Shown: positions 24,554-35,706 of the stretch, one piece after another | Position numbering within the stretch: position 1 is the stretch's first letter | How the letters are laid out: the number at the start of each line of letters is the position of its first letter | Assembly: GCF_029784135.1 (NCBI RefSeq) | Contig: NC_073745.1 | Span: 40,566,420 to 40,630,419 of the forward strand | DNA from: Toxorhynchites rutilus septentrionalis | Taxonomy: Eukaryota > Arthropoda > Insecta > Diptera > Culicidae | Direction of reading: 5' to 3' | DNA: 64,000 nucleotides | Position numbers and translations under genes: made by a program | Notes under the pieces: generated by a model | Database searches by the model: none | Seen by the model: only the letters and a program-made list of their open reading frames with translations | Told to the model about the DNA's origin: nothing

Positions 24554-24682
24554 TTGTTTTTTTTATCCCATTTATTTATTTAAGGCTCATTAGCAATCTA
24601 GCTGTAACAGAGCCGAATTTTAATCGTGTACATGTCACATGGTTATCATATCTATAATTAGCACATTACACAGTTGCCATTC
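24554..24682 (-). mobile_element. 5'-truncated retroposon tail with 14-bp target duplication
   Basis: A 129-bp insertion flanked by AACTTTACATTCTT (24540-24553 and 24683-24696). It contains the last about 125 bp of SINE D or its partner LINE on the minus strand, with the poly(A) as a plus-strand T-run at about 24555-24564. Clear target-primed insertion. Confidence 0.8.
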
Positions 24683-25256
24683 AACTTTACATTCTTGCTC
24701 TTCTTCGTTTTTCCTGGCACACCATTTAATCTATTCGTACATTGTGTAGTTATATTTCAACACTTTTCGTAGCCAGTATACCTTTCATCATAATGTTTCT
24801 CAACCTGTTTCTATTCTTCGATCTGTCGAGTTTCATTCAGAAAAAGTTCTTTCCGCAGTTTACGCAGGGATAGCAAGGGTGAGTGAGGGATAATGTTTAT
24901 ACATTGTTAATTGATTTTACATAAAATAAGTAAAAATGAAGCCAAAATATTAAAAAAAAAACTGGATAATATTTGAAAAAAACTGGAAGATTTCAGGATT
25001 TGACTGTTTGACTGGAACGAGAGAAAAAAAAAACTGGAAGAATCCAGTTTAAACTGGAACATTGACAACGCCGGTTGTCAAACACAAATTAAATACAGTC
25101 TTTCCAGAATATTCGGCCGACAATTGGCTAGTATGCGCACACTTTGCCAACACGACTGTTTGGTTGGCTCGGTGTGCGCACTAGCAACCCAACCCGATCA
25201 AACTATCGGCTGGCAAAAGGCTGCAGTGTGCGGGGACTCTTACTCAACAGCATCAT

Positions 25257-25330
25257 TAGCTATGTGGATAGTGTGGCCGTGTAAAACATCCTTTGCATTC
25301 CAGTCGGCCTAGGTTCGATCCCCGTTGACG
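25257..25330 (+). repeat. tRNA-derived SINE head (family C), second copy
   Basis: TAGCTATGTGGATAGTG (25257-25273) and B box GGTTCGATCCC (25312-25322), same spacing as at 4188-4252, followed by a purine-rich tail around 25365-25390. Confidence 0.6.
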
Positions 25331-25520
25331 TCGTTTTGGCTTTTTTTGGGTGCAATCCCAAAAAAGATGAAGAAAGAAAAAAAAAGAGATGTCTGCTTCC
25401 ATACATACAAACATTTTAAAACGTTGGGAGACAGATGATTTTATTTGTTCATTTGACGCTTTAAGACACGAATATTTAGGCATGTTTTCTACCGAAAATG
25501 AAAATGTTTTCTGGCAACGC

Positions 25521-27186
25521 TAGTGTACGCTCGTAGTAGCGTTGTCCGTGTCCCGTGATCGGGTCCCAATGGTAGAGTCTGTCCAAGGATGATTTTGTCG
25601 AGAGTGAATAAAAGCACGTCCGTTTTCTGAGAACTTTATTCCGATAATGGCAGGAAAAACTGGGTTCCCCAGTTGAAAAAACCTGCATCTTTTCATCTAT
25701 TCTTCTCTATGTACAGTTCATTGTTTTAAATTGTATAAATTCGTAGTGTGAGTTCATTGTTACAATTGTTTTTAATTCTTGTGTAATTCGATTGGCGATT
25801 TTAATGTGTTGTGTTTTTGTTGTGATCAACTGTGATATTTTCGTTAAGTTATCCTAGTTGTGCATGGTAATAGGGTTGTGTAAAATGTGTACTGTGGGTG
25901 TTACAAATATAAATTATATGTGTGTACTGTCCTATGTACTGTGAATGTAACAATAAGGAATTTTATTTTATTTAATTTATTGAGATGGAACAGCTAGTTT
26001 GGGTGTACAAAGAAAACCTTCCCATGTTCAGATGGAAAATGTAATGAATCCGGGACTCGGCACTTTATGAATTGTTTTTCTTCACTGTGCATGATTCCAT
26101 GAACATGATCTAATCAGCATAATGAACGTTCCATCTGCTTCAAATACTTATTGAGTTCTGTACACAGCGTTGCAAAAATAAAGTTATTCTTAAGCTGATA
26201 TTATTACAGCCACACGCCAGACCTCAAAAATACACAAACGCGCAGGCAGTCGCACGCGCGGCTATCCACCGTGCGCTTCGGACACGACGAAAATTAAATT
26301 AGCTAAAAAACTCCGTAAATCGACCCGTCAGCCGAGGACCTGATTTATTTCACTCTCAGCCTGTCTGTTGGAGGACCTAGATGGTGTTTCGCGGGTAGAG
26401 GCGAAAATAAATCGTCGGTATTACACCAGTCCCGCATGTGCCGCGGACCTTTCGCGCGATTATGCGACAGAATGCAAATGTCGTTGAGCAGACTGAACAA
26501 ACGGACGGTGGCCAGCGTCGAATTTTCCGCTGTATGTAACGGAGATCATACGGCCGATCCGCAAGGAAACAGTACCGACCCAGCCGATATGATCGCGTGT
26601 TGTCTATGCGAACTATACCTCGCTAATAACTTTGTTTCGGCCAAAGCATTCGGCAGGAATACCAATTTCAATTTATAGGCCTTTGGCGGGAAGGCGCCAG
26701 CCGAGAAAGCGAGTACTTGATATGCCACGCGTCGTTCAGGACTTCCGTTACAGAAATTATGAATGGTTTGATGTATGCAGAGCGAATCGTCAAATGAATC
26801 GATTTATGAGAGAATAGACATGCATTTTTCTGTATTTCATTTGTGACCGATCACCTGTTTGTTCGGATTTTCGAGGCTTGGTTTCGTTCCATGGTATTCA
26901 ATAAATCTAATTTAATTTATAGCAGGGGAAACACACATTATTCCTATATTCAGATTCGGTGGATTCAACCCGAATATCATTTAGCGGGCAGGTGATACTT
27001 CCGCCATGATCGACTCACCGAAATGATTGAGCCACCAGACGTGCTCATAAAGAAAAGTCATATTAGATTCCTGATTGATAAGTGGAAGTTCCCATCTGGT
27101 ATCATTCGGACGAAAGGTCCATAATTTCAGTGGTATTTTGCACAGTGATTATAATCTGCGTTTCAATCATCAGATAGCGTAAAAGT
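25521..27186. other. Unassigned; GC-rich part 26200-26800
   Basis: No repeat recognised. The 26200-26800 stretch is GC-richer and not seen elsewhere in the window, with short overlapping open frames (26436-26678 plus, 26546-26728 minus) lacking domains. A TGTACT/TGTGTAC-rich AT segment lies at about 25850-25960. Confidence 0.35.
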
Positions 27187-29930
27187 GTACCGTTCTGAAT
27201 CATATTCCGGACATTTTGTTCTAATATCTTGAAATGCTTAATGCACTGATGATATAACTATAAAATTATTATCAGAACAAGAGCTTGGACACATTGAGCT
27301 TGTTAAGCAATATTGAAAATAGATTTTTATCAGTGTAACGCGGTTATTTTGCTTGTCGATGCTGTCATTCATTCATCGTCCAACAAATTCACAGCTTTAT
27401 TCATTCAAATTCATTCTGTGCTATCTGAGCTTCCATTAATGTTCGAGTCATGAGAATTCATTCACATTTATTCATTGCCATTGAATTGTCAGGAATGTTG
27501 TGACAGTTCATTTTCAATATCTCGATAAGTGTGTGATTTTCTCATTGAGACAGTGCTTTGCTTATTCAGTTATTTTTGAAGTTATTCCGAAATGGTAACG
27601 CAAATCGGTGGTGCAAGCGGGAATGCTAAAAAAAGATTTGCTGTTTAATTTTCATCATAGAACAAAATATAGCTATACCTATTTGACTCATATTTCGAAC
27701 AGACTCAAATTTCGAACACTTCATTTTGAAAACTAAATTGATTGAACAACAATAATATAAATAACTAGCTAACCCGGCAAACTTCGTCCCGCCCAATCGC
27801 AGAACTATTCATTGATTGATCCTCTAATCTACCCTTTAAAATTACCTTTTACTGTAACATTCCTAGTACTTCTAGCAAAACTCGACATTATAATATCAGA
27901 TTATTTTCAGACACAATTCTCGTTCAAGATATTTCAACCACTTGCAAATAACATGTTTCTTCGTTACGTTACATGCTAAATTTGGTTTTATTTGCTTGAT
28001 TAATTCTCGAGTAATGCAGAAATTTGTGTTTTATTTGTATGGCAGCCACCCCTAAGAGAGGGGGGAGGGGTATCTAACCACCATAGAAACATTTATTGCA
28101 TCCTAAAACCTCCACATGCCAAATTTGGTTTCATTTGCTTGATTAATTCTCGAGTAATGCAGAAATTTGTGTTTCATTGGTATGGCAGCCCCCCCTTTGA
28201 GTGGGGGAAGGACTGTCTAACCATCATAGAAACATTTATTGCACCCTAAAACTTTCACATGCCAACTTTGGTTTCGTTTGATTGATTAATTTCCGAGTAA
28301 TGCAAAAAATTGTGTTTCATTTGAATGGCAGCCCCCTCTAACAGAGGGGGAAGGAGTATCTTATCACCATAGAAACATTTATTGCATCCTAAAACTTTCA
28401 CATGCCAACTTTGGATTCGTTTGCTTGGTTAATTTCCGAGTAATGCAGAAATTTGTGTTTTATTTGAATGGCAGCCCCCCCCCCCTTAGAGAGGGGGGAG
28501 GGGTCTCAAAATATCACGAAAACCTTCCCCGGCCCCAAAAACCCCTACATACCAATTTTCATGTCGATAGGTTCAGTAGTTTCCGAGTCTATAAGAATCA
28601 GACAGACAGACATACATCACTCCATTTTTATATATATAGATAGATTGGATAATGAAAACCCTGATATACTCTTAGCATATACCCTTCAGTATAACAACAC
28701 TTATAGGTATCAAAATAACATTAATGTTCAGTAAATTTAGCTTTTAAAATGAAGTGTTCGGAATTTGGGTAAAAAATTAGGTGTTTGAAATTGGAGCCAA
28801 AACGGCACTTTTTCACATCGGAATTGGAGTCTTTTGACGCATTTCTGACAAATGGAATTGGAACTGCATATTCACTATGTAAAATGAGAGCATTTTAACT
28901 GAGACGAAAACCTTGCTTGCTCGAACAGTTTAAAAACGCCTCTTCACATTTACGCCTCACATTTACGACTCCATCACACTCCGCAACGCTATCCTAATTT
29001 GTTGTCACGATTATGAATTTCCTGTACTTCCTTATCTTCCTCAACGAATTTCACCGTTCCGTCAGTGTCCGAGAACGATGTTGATATTGAGTGAACTGTT
29101 TATTAATATCAATGAATGACAAAACTAAGGATATTTCCTTTTGCTCACATTCCGTGAACGCAGAGCAAAACGAAAAAGAGAATGAACGAAACTGAATGAA
29201 TCAACTGTGAGTGGCCTGCTGTGATTGTGAGGCTTGGCGTTGGTTCATTTTCGGTATCCCGAATAAAATGGAGTATTGATCAAATGTGATCTGAAATTGA
29301 ACTGAAAAGATTGATGCGGAAGAGATATTTCCAAGCACTGATCCCAACTGCTTCTTTAGAGTAATCCCTTGGTTTCACTATCACTTCATTTGTGAATTAC
29401 ATTTGAATTATTACATAGTAGGAAAAAATCCAACATCACTACTCATTATCGTTTCTGTTTGACGTTTGCTTAGCGTGAGCACTTAGAATTTACCCCTTCA
29501 TCAATATTTAAATTTCTTTCGTGTTTCATCAGTTCTCATCATCGTTATCAGGTTACTGTGATTGCTTGGTAAGTGTTTCGCAGTTGACTATAAAATATAA
29601 TAGTCAACTGCGAAACACGTAAACGTAATGTAATTTTCGCTCAAAAAATTACAAAATAAAGTGTCCGAAATTTGAATTCAGTCTGTCCGAAATTTGATTT
29701 TTTTATAAATAGTTTATAAAACTTTGATTCTTATTCTTATTCTTTTGAATAGCTTTTTTTCGATGATTTTTTTATGTTTTCATTCAAATAGGTACCAAAG
29801 AAGAAAACTTAAAAGCATATTGAACTAATTTTTTAAAAACATCAACCAAATAATACTTGTGCAAAAAGTTTAGATCTGTTTTCTGCATCATATGCCTTAA
29901 GCGTCCGAAATATGATTCAGAACGGTACAT
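27187..29930. mobile_element. TIR element with TA duplication (about 2.7 kb), interrupted by R1
   Basis: Left end CCGTTCTGAATCATATTCCGG, right end in complement CCGTTCTGAATCATATTTCGG, each beside TA. The words 'caaatttcgaacac', 'gtgttcggaattt' and 'gtccgaaatttga' recur in both orientations through the body (27705, 28752, 29660, 29685). An R1 copy (27765-28643) is inserted. A perfect hairpin is at 29573-29618. No transposase frame is visible. Probably a Tc1/mariner-superfamily non-autonomous element. Confidence 0.6.
27765..28643 (+). repeat. R1 interspersed repeat, full length
   Basis: Runs from CTAGCTAACCCGGC to the TATATATATAGATA end. Contains an exact-period tandem array: units start at 27972, 28115, 28258 and 28401, each 143 bp later. 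Every unit holds a C-run/G-run pair (for example the plus-strand C-tract at 28472 and G-tract at 28490) that could form a hairpin or, on the G-rich strand, a quadruplex. A short TCTG-complement tract (CAGACAGACAGA) precedes the end. No coding capacity. Confidence 0.75.
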
Positions 29931-32026
29931 AGCGAATAGAAAAATTTAAAAAAAAAACAAATAACAGGTGACAACTAAAATTTGAAATTCCACAGACAAA
30001 GCTACACAGATTGTCAAATAAAATTTTAAACATACCTCGATAAAAATAAGATAGTCCGCAAAATATGCCTGATTGACGTAATCATCAACACCGCTCAGTG
30101 TCGGAGTTTGTTTTATTTATGTTGTATTAGTTTCATTTTTGGGTCAGAGGGGTTTTATTATTTCTATTATTTTAATTCAATTGAAAATCGCAATTAGCGC
30201 TTATATCAACCATGCATATTTGGGTAGTAGTGTATGTACATTGTCATTCTTGAGTGGTGTGCTTCTGAGGCATGGTACAAACCTAGAGGTTTGGTTATCA
30301 ATGAAAATATGTAGGGGAAATCAGGGTAAAACCAACTCCCAATGATTTTTCCTTCATTCTACAAATTTGCTGATATCGCCTGTACATACTTGTCATTTCT
30401 TACGTTTCGAGTCACCCTGCAGAAGTCGCTTTACTGTCATAACAAACTACAAAACAAAACCGATCAGCAAACTATAAACGGTCCGTCTTGAATTTCGCTA
30501 GTGAAATTTAAGTGGTTAAGTGGTAGATCTAATTTAACGTTTCCCGCATTTGAATAACGTGACAATTGCCACACGCTTCTCGTACAGACCGAACTTTATC
30601 GTTGCTAGGAAACAGGAAACAAATACTGATGAGACCACAAAACTTGGTGAAAGTGAAGGGGAACATCGACCTACACGATCTAACACTGCAATTGGGGGTT
30701 ATTCTGAGAGTCAAGTCGGTATAAGTGACATTTTTCCCTTCGGAGTTATATGACATTCTCACCAAATTCTAAGAGTCGAGTGACTCGGAAGTACAATGAG
30801 AAATGAAAAGAGTTCATTGCACCTGGATTTTTTTCAATTACGCCGATTCTCAGAATACAAACACGTGCGCAAATTGACTGTCACGTCGTGAAGCGACTCT
30901 CGGAATAGACCCCTTTGTGTAGGTCGATGGTCCCATTCACTCTTTTCTTCGCTCCAAATTTTTCTGTTGAGAGCAGTCGCGATTTTACTGACAGAATTAT
31001 GGCTATACTTGATAAAGTGCATACGGTATCACGATTAAATTGGACGTTCTTTCAATCGTCAAAAAGTTTCTACAATATTTTTTGTTTGTTTCAATAAAAA
31101 AAATCCTTAAATACAAACGTACTCCAACAACGTTTCGATTTCACTCGAACTACTTTTCTTGAGCCATTTTATCTAAATCAGCTTGAATGTGAGAGAGCGT
31201 TGCGAAGCGTATTTTCTAAATGACTATCTGCGATTCTGTTCATTGACTTTGATTACACTTTTTTCATGACTGAAAAAATTGCTAGCAAATATTTGTGGTT
31301 TCAAACAAAGAAGTAATAAAATGAGTATTGGCAAGCCAATTCCTCGGTAACTTCGAAATCCTTCTCTCACCTTCCACCACTGAATAAAATACATAGTTGG
31401 CAGCTCGTTCTTCCAAACTTTCAAACAAACAAATTTCTAACTTAGTCAATTTTCCAGCACAGGATTTGTCAATAAACTTGTCCATTTTTGATGCATGTTT
31501 CGACTCATTCTCGTTTCAGATTGAACCTTCAAAACAGCAGCAGCTTCATTACAAATGAAATAAAACATGATTTACGCACGTAAAAAAATATATTTCAGAC
31601 ACTTTACACCCCCCTCCACCCCCCATTTTCCTTCGTCAGCCACTTTTGCAGGCGAAAACACGAAATTTGACATTTGATTTTCATGTATGAGGCTGCTCGC
31701 AACCGAAGTGTTTCAAAGTTTTTTGGCTACTCACCCGTTTACCCTATACATACAAATTAAATGTCAAATTTCATGGTATGGGTACGTTCGTAATTCTTCG
31801 GATCGTCTGACGCTTACTCGCATCCGAGTAACTGAGTAACAGAACCAAAAACGTGAAAAAGTTATTTGAGTCCTAACAAAAACACTTGTCAGAAGGTTGA
31901 ATTAGCATGGGAAAAACGGAAAAGAAAACAGAGAATGATCAGCTTGGATACACGCGATTAACAAGAATTACTCACAAAGTTATTATTATTCAGTTGTATG
32001 GAACTATATTCTTAACTTCGCTCATA
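29931..32026. other. Unassigned, with two small inverted repeats
   Basis: No gene recognised. Inverted repeat arms at about 30640-30715 and 30893-30955 share CATCGACCTACAC and a GGGG-TATTC-GAGAGTC block, suggesting a decayed MITE of about 320 bp. A second pair at about 31660-31690 and 31742-31775 shares GAAATTTGACATTT. Confidence 0.45.
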
Positions 32027-32755
32027 CGAGGGTCACTATTTATATTTCGGGAATTGGCAACACTGATGTGATGTGAGTCCATCTGACGGTTCCATCGTAA
32101 AGTTTGACATTTTTGACGATATACGTACTCAGAACATATTGTCATACGGACGCTATTTGTTTATTTTATATTTAGTTGAAAGTTTGGTCTCGGCAAAAAA
32201 ATGGAACTGAATCGTGAACATTTTCGTGCGATGATTTTTTACGACTTTCAACGTGGATTATCACAACAAGAGTGCGTCAATCAACTTAATTTGACTTTTG
32301 GCGATGAAGCTCCACCAAAAACCACTGTGTATCGCTGGTATAGTGAATTCAATCGTGGTCGTAGTTCGCTGTCCGACGAGTTTCGTGAAGGTCGTCCAAA
32401 ATCGACTGTAGTGCCAGAAAACATCGATGCTGTGCACGAAATGATTAAGCAAGATCGTCATGTAACCTATTGTGAGATTGAGGCATTCCTAAGCATTAGT
32501 TCCACCAGCATATATGCGATTTTACATGAACACTTAGTTGTGCGAAAATTATGTTCACGATGGATCCCACATAATTTGACAATCGCTCAAAAAAAAGGCT
32601 CGTGTCGATTGGAATAAATGCTTTGACAATTGGTTTAAGCGCATGCAAAAGTGTATCGATCATCGTGGCGAGTACTTTGAAAAACAATAAAAATATATTC
32701 GCAGCTTAACTATTTGTTTTTGTTCCTCTTCCCGAAATATAAATAGTGACCCTCG
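32027..32755 (+). mobile_element. Internally deleted mariner (729 bp)
   Basis: Terminal inverted repeats of about 26 bp (CGAGGGTCACTATTTATATT...) are identical at both ends and flanked by TA (32025-32026, 32756-32757). The perfect TIRs and TA mark a precise mariner insertion that still has transposase-binding ends and could be moved by a helper transposase. The internal part is a truncated transposase gene (next entry). Confidence 0.9.
32201..32692 (+). pseudogene. Mariner transposase, catalytic core deleted and frameshifted
   Basis: The start MELNREHFRAMIFYDF is the mariner N-terminus. Residues 1-130 retain the paired helix-turn-helix DNA-binding region, with the VYRWYSEFNRGRSSLSDEF and GRPKS linker motifs, up to SRWIPHNLTIAQKK. 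One extra A in the run at 32587-32595 shifts the frame. In the corrected frame the sequence goes straight from a RVDW motif to the family's C-terminus (FKRMQKCIDHRGEYFEK, stop near 32690). The whole DD34D catalytic domain, about 200 residues, is therefore missing. It cannot catalyse transposition; a DNA-binding fragment might be encoded if expressed. Confidence 0.9.
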
Positions 32756-32757
32756 TA

Positions 32758-34421
32758 TATATTTTTTTTCAAATCAGGCTGCGGGCCGCTTGAACAAGGC
32801 TGGAGGGCCGCAGGATGGCCACCACAGGTCTAATTAATCTCAGGTCATTGTTCAGTGTATTTTGTGAAACGGTAGGTGGTTTTGTTGCTTATCGATGCCC
32901 AAAAACTTTGTTTCGAAATTTTAAGTTCATTTGGAGTAAAACCGACACTTGGTTTGTCTTTCACTGGTAGGAAAAATACGTCCTTACTTTTTGTAGATGC
33001 CTTGTGTTTATGTTCGGAAGAGAAAAATGACATAGCAAAATCATGTTCAGCTGAAAAAAGAGATGAACCAGCCTGAGATTGGAAATCTCTATAATAAAGA
33101 CAAGAAAAATATTCAGCTGAAAAGAGCCAACCAACGTTGGGTTGGGAAACCATTTCAATAAAGAAGGCTAATCGGCCACATCTCCGATTAATGCTCACCC
33201 AAAGTGGAATCAAAACTATTTACTCCTGACTAGGAGCAGGAGTGTTTTCGTCACCGTCAGAACCGTTTCTATGAGGTCCTTATTACCAATATCAGTCGTC
33301 TGGCCTTTGAATTGGCAACAACGTGAATGATGTTTCAATAAGAAAAAGTAGAAAGTTCTGTGCCTAGCGGCTGGACAGAAATTTGACATAGGACTTTGAA
33401 GATAATTGCTTTTGAAACGAAATCCGTGGCCCCAGAAAAACCGTTTGTTATAAACATTCAACTTAACTTCAAACAGGTTGTAAGAATTGTAGGATCCAGA
33501 ACCATTAATCAATCATATTTTCTATAAAGTATTAAAGAAGAACCAGATAGATATTCCAACATTAACACGAAAATCTCGACATTTTCGACAACACCAACGT
33601 ACTTAAAATCATATCCTACATGACAGAGACGTGAATTGAACACGATATGATTGGATAACAACCTTTCTAATAGAATTCTCTATTAACGTTTAACGCTTTA
33701 AACCAGACTCTCGTCGAAACTTTAGTGATAATAGAGTGTCGGCATCTTCCAAGTCATCTCCTCTCCTTTGATTCTGACAAGTATCTGTAATCGGCAAATG
33801 TAGAATAATTCTTGATATGCATCGGCTCACCTTGTCTGTGTAATAACGAAAAAGGAAACCAGACGAGGGAGCAGAAATGGGCAAAGCAGTTCATTTTGAT
33901 GAACGACTCAGTCACTAACTGTTCACCTGAGTGAACCAATTGTTTTAAACCGTTAATTCGCTCTTTCGTTCAGCAGTATCCATACCGGTATCCAAATAAC
34001 ATTGAATGATTTGGAACCATAGACAGCTTCATGTCCTGCCATTGATATCGTTGAATTGGGGAAATAAAATGTGATTCTTCTTTTTAAGTTGCAAATTGTA
34101 TGTGAAAAATGTTTCTCACCAAAAATGATGTATGTAATAATTTGATTCGCCCAATTTTTCATATTTTCTGTTGGTACTCAACCTAGGTTCATATTTAATA
34201 ATAGTTCAATCGGAGGAAAAAATCTCGTAACGCCTTTTTTTAAATTTTCACAAATAATCCGATTACACGTAGTGGAGGTGGGGGTAATATATTGTTTTTC
34301 GACTTAATTGGCCAAATGTTTTTAAAAAACAGTGTTTTTCAAACAGACCGAAAAGTACAACTTTTTTTTCATTTCGGTCATATGGACATATAGTGGGGAA
34401 TATGAACAAGTTTGTATTTTA
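32758..34421. other. Unassigned, with possible hAT end
   Basis: At 32776-32827 the sequence reads as the complement of a hAT-like terminus (near CTGTGGTGGCCATCC with GGGCCGC words), a single end without a partner. The open frame 32845-33213 (minus, 122 codons) has no recognised domain. The rest (33500-34420) shows nothing recognisable. Confidence 0.4.
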
Positions 34422-35706
34422 ACGGGTGTTAAATAAAAAATGAGAATTTTTTCAATCACATATAAAAAAAATTTTTTTTTTCTTCGATTTCAGTATTTTT
34501 TATTGATAACATAATGTATTTTCTTCAAAAAAATGTCAGTGAATGTTTGAGTAAGGGCCGTGGTCTGCTGTTCGACACAACTTTGTCGCGATGCTCTCAC
34601 AAGAACGTTGTACGGCACTTACGTCCATTTTCCGGATACAATTCCGGATTCTTGTAGTTAGTTGCTTCGTGTCCTTGGCCCTCCAATTGTTTTTATACAC
34701 TAGGGCACTGAGTGAGCCAAAGAAATCCTCTATTGGGCGGCACTGGGGCAAGTTTGTTGGGTTACGATCTTTCGGCACGAACGGTATCTTTTTCTCCTCA
34801 AGATACGCCAGCGTCTTCTTGGCGTAATGGGAAGACGCCTTGTCCGGTCAGAAGACGTACTTCCCATCTGCGTGATCGTTCAGGAACGGCAGCAGGATTT
34901 TATCGAGGCACTCTTCTCGATAGATTTGTTGGTTGATTGCCAGACCGCTCGGCTTAAACCAAGGCTTTGAAATGCCCCGGTCGGAAATGGCGATGTACAA
35001 AATAACCTTTTTTTCAAACTTGTGCTTGAACTTGTATTTCACTTCAGGCGGCGTGGATGACTTGTCGCTGGAGTAGTAATTATCATTTCCTGGAATATGC
35101 GTTTTGGACAACGGAAAATAGCTTTCGTCGCCCAGAACGAAAGACGTCCCACGGTATTTTTTGGTCATCCACCGACACTGTGATTTAACCGTCTCAATCT
35201 GCTCCTCCGTGTACTCCGGCGACCTTGTCTTCTTCCTGCAGACGATTCCTTCCATCTTGAGGGTCCGATGGATCAATACGTGGGAGCAGCCATATTTCTG
35301 ACCGGCGTCACGCAGGCTGGTTGCGTCCTTGTTGTCAAACAGCTTCTTTAACGATGTCTTCCTCTGCTTCGTCATTATCGTCACCGGACGCCCACTTCCG
35401 ACCTTCCGCTCTTCGTTCAGGGAACCCAAGATACGATATACCGCACTGACAGGTACATTCTCTTCCTTAAAATGTGCCACCGTGAACTTTTTTCCTTGCT
35501 GGAAATGCGTTTCGTAGGACCGTACAATGCGTTCGCGGAGCACGTGCTGTTTCGATGCCATCTTTGCTTTGACTAAATTCAAACTAGCAAAACCAAACAC
35601 GCCTACTGTTTCTAGGGACCCCAAAAAGCGATTTTCTTGGAGAAAGAAAATTTTACGCTCTTTATTTGAGTTACTGAAAGGTATTGATTTTTTATTTAAC
35701 ACCCGT
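34422..35706 (-). mobile_element. ITmD37E transposon, near-intact (1285 bp)
   Basis: Terminal inverted repeats ACGGGTGTTAAATAAAAAAT (34422-34441) with an exact complement at 35687-35706, flanked by TA (34420-34421, 35707-35708). It contains one transposase gene on the minus strand broken only by a nonsense codon. ITmD37E elements are a Tc1/mariner-superfamily lineage best known from mosquitoes. Confidence 0.9.
34536..35561 (-). pseudogene. ITmD37E transposase with one in-frame stop
   Basis: A cut-and-paste transposase of about 341 codons. I choose the start MASKQHVLRERIVRSYETHF at 35561; the 47 upstream codons run into the terminal repeat. The N-terminal helix-turn-helix region contains VYRILGSLNEERKVGSGRP. 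The catalytic triad is preserved: D in VLGDESYFP, D in the PDKASSHY segment and E in RPIEDFFG, with 37 residues between the second D and the E (DD37E). The only lesion seen is TGA at 34848-34850, where the family has a tryptophan codon (GKYVF-stop-PDKAS); the frame then continues to a normal stop at 34536. The upstream open part therefore lacks the last two catalytic residues. One base from being open. Confidence 0.9.

Larger units (their letters stand above)
22927..25239. mobile_element. PIF/Harbinger-like TIR element (2313 bp)
   Basis: Ends are imperfect inverted repeats: left GAGCTCCCGCAGACTGCAG, right in complement GAGTCCCCGCACACTGCAG. Both are followed by sequences rich in CGGCCGAT and GCGCACAC words. 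The flanking TTA (22924-22926 and 25240-25242) is a 3-bp duplication; removing the element and one TTA restores the sequence seen in repeat E copy 1. A TTA duplication is characteristic of PIF/Harbinger elements, which is the basis of the class call. No transposase or Myb-like frame was found. Inside are a fragment of the H3-carrying element (23588-23770) and a retroposon tail (24554-24682). Confidence 0.7.
22560..25520 (+). repeat. Repeat E copy 2, interrupted
   Basis: Second copy of the repeat at 2990-4450. The left part (22560-22926) matches 3040-4165 without the pogo-like element; the right part (25240-25520) matches 4170-4450 including the tRNA-like head and the 'ctggcaacgctag' block near its end. 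The interior is displaced by the 2.3 kb element at 22927-25239. Confidence 0.7.

Noticed and set aside
27972..28500. Regular repeats considered as a CRISPR array
   Set aside because: The 143-bp units are repeated throughout with no short repeat/unique spacer pattern, and the DNA is eukaryotic.
32845..33213. 122-codon minus-strand frame considered as hAT transposase
   Set aside because: Only a single hAT-like end lies nearby and the translated sequence shows no dimerisation or zinc-finger motif.
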